Shown here: piece after piece, positions 12,441 to 12,495 of the stretch
Layout of the letters: each line of letters opens with the position of its first letter
How positions within the stretch are numbered: the first letter of the stretch is position 1
DNA from: Phycisphaerae bacterium
Lineage (GTDB): Bacteria > Planctomycetota > Phycisphaerae > Phycisphaerales > Phycisphaeraceae
Assembly (NCBI GenBank): GCA_002688155.1
Contig: NZCH01000018.1
Span: 1-12,495 of the forward strand
Length of the DNA: 12,495 nt
Reading direction: 5' to 3'
Made by a program: the position numbers and the translations under genes
The notes under the pieces: generated by a model
Database searches by the model: none
What the model was told of the DNA's origin: nothing
Seen by the model: only the letters and a program-made list of their open reading frames with translations

Positions 12441-12495
12441 ATGAACAGAATCCAATCAATCAAGTCGGTTCGATGCGGTATCGTCACGATGCTGC
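12441..12495 (+). CDS. N-terminus of a probable exported protein (3' end outside window)
   Basis: Only 18 codons are visible: MNRIQSIKSVRCGIVTML. Basic residues at positions 3, 8 and 11 followed by the hydrophobic start GIVTML look like the beginning of a signal peptide. The start is well supported by AGGGAGG upstream. The product cannot be named. The palindrome at 12381-12406 lies between it and trmB. Confidence 0.6.
   Translation, partial: MNRIQSIKSVRCGIVTML

Overview
The window reads as ordinary chromosome from a high-GC, free-living bacterium. I favour Planctomycetota, probably Phycisphaerae or a relative. The reasons are the lipoprotein-like FG-GAP/ASPIC protein, a stand-alone tandem-ACT protein beside a class I aminotransferase, a small zf-TFIIB protein, palindromic intergenic repeats, and TACAAT boxes in several gaps. 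This is inference from style; no marker gene settles it. No rRNA, tRNA, CRISPR array, transposase or phage gene was seen.

Layout. 1-567 (+): the 3' part of an ABC transporter ATPase of the tungstate/molybdate-like class. 2222 down to about 718, or 315 if the frame is taken literally (-): an exported FG-GAP protein whose tail runs antisense into the ABC gene and is probably not real. 2351-3220 (+): a VOC/glyoxalase-like protein. 4254-3217 (-): HemB, sharing a TTAA stop tetranucleotide with the VOC gene. 5376-4321 (-): a lactonase-type beta-propeller, likely in one unit with hemB. 5451-6301: a poorly coding stretch with one 33-residue membrane peptide candidate and one 111-residue membrane-anchored candidate. 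6302-7306 (+): a WbpP-like UDP-sugar 4-epimerase, followed by a G-rich tandem tract. 7406-9706 (+): tandem-ACT protein, a gap with an inverted-repeat element, aminotransferase, zf-TFIIB protein. 10836-9859 (-): a sugar phosphate isomerase/epimerase-type TIM barrel. 10837-11619: no convincing protein gene. 11620-12285 (+): TrmB. 12441 onward: the start of a probably exported protein.

The strongest lead for something undescribed is 11061-11476. An AT-rich block, a TTGACG/TAGTAT promoter, three perfect hairpins, an 11-base perfect complement of the 16S 3' end, and a textbook 11-bp GC hairpin plus T5 terminator lie in order on the + strand. No convincing protein gene sits between them. This is the architecture of a stable structured RNA of about 350 nt. 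I could not match it to tmRNA, RNase P RNA, SRP RNA or 6S RNA by their conserved motifs.

Functionally the genes are mixed housekeeping: tetrapyrrole synthesis (HemB), sugar metabolism and envelope polysaccharide (lactonase, epimerase, isomerase), amino-acid metabolism (ACT protein, aminotransferase) and tRNA modification (TrmB). Only hemB with the lactonase gene, and the aminotransferase with the zf-TFIIB gene, look like tight co-transcribed pairs.
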